Source: Candidatus Faecivivens stercoravium (GTDB lineage Bacteria > Bacillota > Clostridia > Oscillospirales > Ruminococcaceae). Taken from it: a DNA stretch of 14,250 bases. The DNA lies in NCBI GenBank assembly GCA_018712425.1, contig DVHA01000233.1, forward strand, positions 1-14,250. Reading direction: 5' to 3'. How positions within the stretch are numbered: the first letter of the stretch is position 1; the number at the start of each line of letters is the position of its first letter. The translations under genes were made by a program, and so were the position numbers. Shown here piece by piece: positions 13,485 through 14,250 of this stretch. Under the pieces are notes generated by a model that was not told the DNA's origin, made no database searches, and saw only the letters and a list, made by a program, of their open reading frames with translations.

Positions 13485-14250
13485 GTGAAAAAAGATTTTG
13501 AAAAGGATTTTTTAAACGGCGCGGGCCCCGACGGCCTCAGCGCTGAAGACCAGGCGTTTATCCGCCTTCTGCGGGAAAAAGCGGAAGATACCCCCGTGCC
13601 GATGGCGCTGCAGCCGGAGATGATGATGGCGCGGCTCCCGGAGAAGCCGGGGAAACGGCGGCCCCAGTGGCTGCGGGTCCCCTCAGTCCGGACCGTTTCC
13701 AGAGCGGCGGTCGTGCTGGGGGCATTTGTTGCGGTTTTGGCGGCCGTCAGCGGCCCCGTCCGGCAGTACCTGGAGAGCGATATCCCGATGGAGCCCTCTT
13801 CCGGCGTCAGCGAGAGCCTGCCGGAAGACCCCTCCTCCGAGCCGGGAGCCCTCCCGATCGCGCCGGATGAAACCAGCGAACCTTCTTCCGACGCCGTTTC
13901 GGAACCGGCCGAAAATAACGAACCCTCCCAGCCGTCGGAAAGCAGCCGCCCGGCGGATAATTCCGCTTCTGACGGCGGGTCCAGCGGTTCCGGCGCCGGC
14001 AGTTCCACCATCACCGGTGACGCCTCCTCCGGGACGGAAACGTCCGATACCTCCGCCGGGGACAGTTCCGAAAGCGGGTCCGAGTCCGGCTCCTCTTCTT
14101 CCGGTTCCATCCTCCCCAGCGGCGATGTGCGGGAAGAAACCACCGTCGCTTTAAGCCCCAACATCTCTTCGACGCTGCCCAGCAACTCGGGCGAGGATTA
14201 CGCGGACGTCTATTCCGCCTTACAGCGGGCATCCACCCCCCAGAACGCGG
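13485..14250 (+). CDS. Single-pass membrane partner of the sigma factor (anti-sigma-like), Ser/Glu/Pro-rich, 3' truncated
   Basis: An open frame from GTG at 13485 to the window end (255 codons, no stop). AGGAGG (13471-13476) is 8 bases upstream, and the gap to the sigma gene is 25 bases. Seen: a cytoplasmic N-terminus of about 65 residues (DGLSAEDQAFIRLLREKAEDT, then VPMALQPEMM), one membrane helix (about 72-89), then about 130 residues dominated by Ser, Glu, Pro, Gly and Asp, and finally a more ordered stretch, SGEDYADVYSALQRAST. The arrangement matches clostridial anti-sigma-like membrane proteins. The last stretch recalls the sequence before the beta-propeller domain of COG4880/PF09826 proteins, but that domain would lie outside the window, so this is a guess. 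Membrane topology and partner role are inferred. Confidence 0.75.
   Translation, partial: MKKDFEKDFLNGAGPDGLSAEDQAFIRLLREKAEDTPVPMALQPEMMMARLPEKPGKRRPQWLRVPSVRTVSRAAVVLGAFVAVLAAVSGPVRQYLESDIPMEPSSGVSESLPEDPSSEPGALPIAPDETSEPSSDAVSEPAENNEPSQPSESSRPADNSASDGGSSGSGAGSSTITGDASSGTETSDTSAGDSSESGSESGSSSSGSILPSGDVREETTVALSPNISSTLPSNSGEDYADVYSALQRASTPQNA

Noticed and set aside
12890..14185. 431-residue minus-strand open frame opposite the sigma operon
   Set aside because: Shadow of the sigma and Ser-rich genes; the plus strand has a clear sigma factor with Shine-Dalgarno sites in order.

Overview
The window looks like chromosomal DNA from a GC-rich member of the Clostridia, most likely an Oscillospiraceae/Ruminococcaceae-type gut anaerobe. 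This is inferred from the high GC of the genes against AT-rich intergenic DNA, strong Shine-Dalgarno sites, sigma-A promoters of TTGNNN-17-TATAAT type (several with an extended TGn -10), a BspA-like leucine-rich-repeat protein, a compact Ser/Thr kinase, a YibE/F membrane protein and a clostridial type of phosphofructokinase. No rRNA, tRNA, CRISPR array, prophage or transposase gene was seen.

Layout, left to right. (1) 1-297: 3' end of an M23 (LytM) peptidase gene and its terminator. (2) 425-1345: AEC-family transporter with its own promoter, ending at a strong bidirectional terminator shared with the convergent pfk. (3) 1393-6474, minus strand: Ppx/GppA-like protein, then polyphosphate kinase (ppk1), then 6-phosphofructokinase. 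A consensus promoter (TTGACA-17-TATAAT) precedes the ppx-like gene. The ppx-ppk gap holds copy 1 of a roughly 210-bp dispersed repeat. (4) 6655-7557 minus: LysR-type regulator, divergent from (5) 7903-9776 plus: a YibE/F membrane protein coupled to a SnoaL/NTF2-like protein. (6) 9777-10135: an intergenic element carrying repeat copy 2, bracketed by two near-identical terminator hairpins in inverted orientation. (7) 10136-12548 minus: a three-gene operon with two ATGA overlaps: zinc-ribbon/TM/LRR surface protein, XRE-type HTH protein, Ser/Thr protein kinase. (8) 12947 to the end, plus: ECF sigma factor and a single-pass membrane partner (anti-sigma-like N-terminus, Ser/Glu/Pro-rich stalk) that runs off the window.

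How the parts fit. Block 3 is a polyphosphate module linked to glycolysis, but the Ppx-like protein has lost several hallmark residues and may be a sensor or regulator. Blocks 7 and 8 are back-to-back signalling units sharing one divergent promoter region: a putative surface receptor, DNA-binding protein and kinase on one side, and an ECF sigma factor with its membrane partner on the other. The most unusual items are the dispersed repeat, whose two copies differ by a compensatory base-pair change in a hairpin, its terminal inverted repeats at copy 2, the LRR-HTH-kinase operon with an atypical kinase, and a terminator-like hairpin directly behind the sigma-factor promoter.
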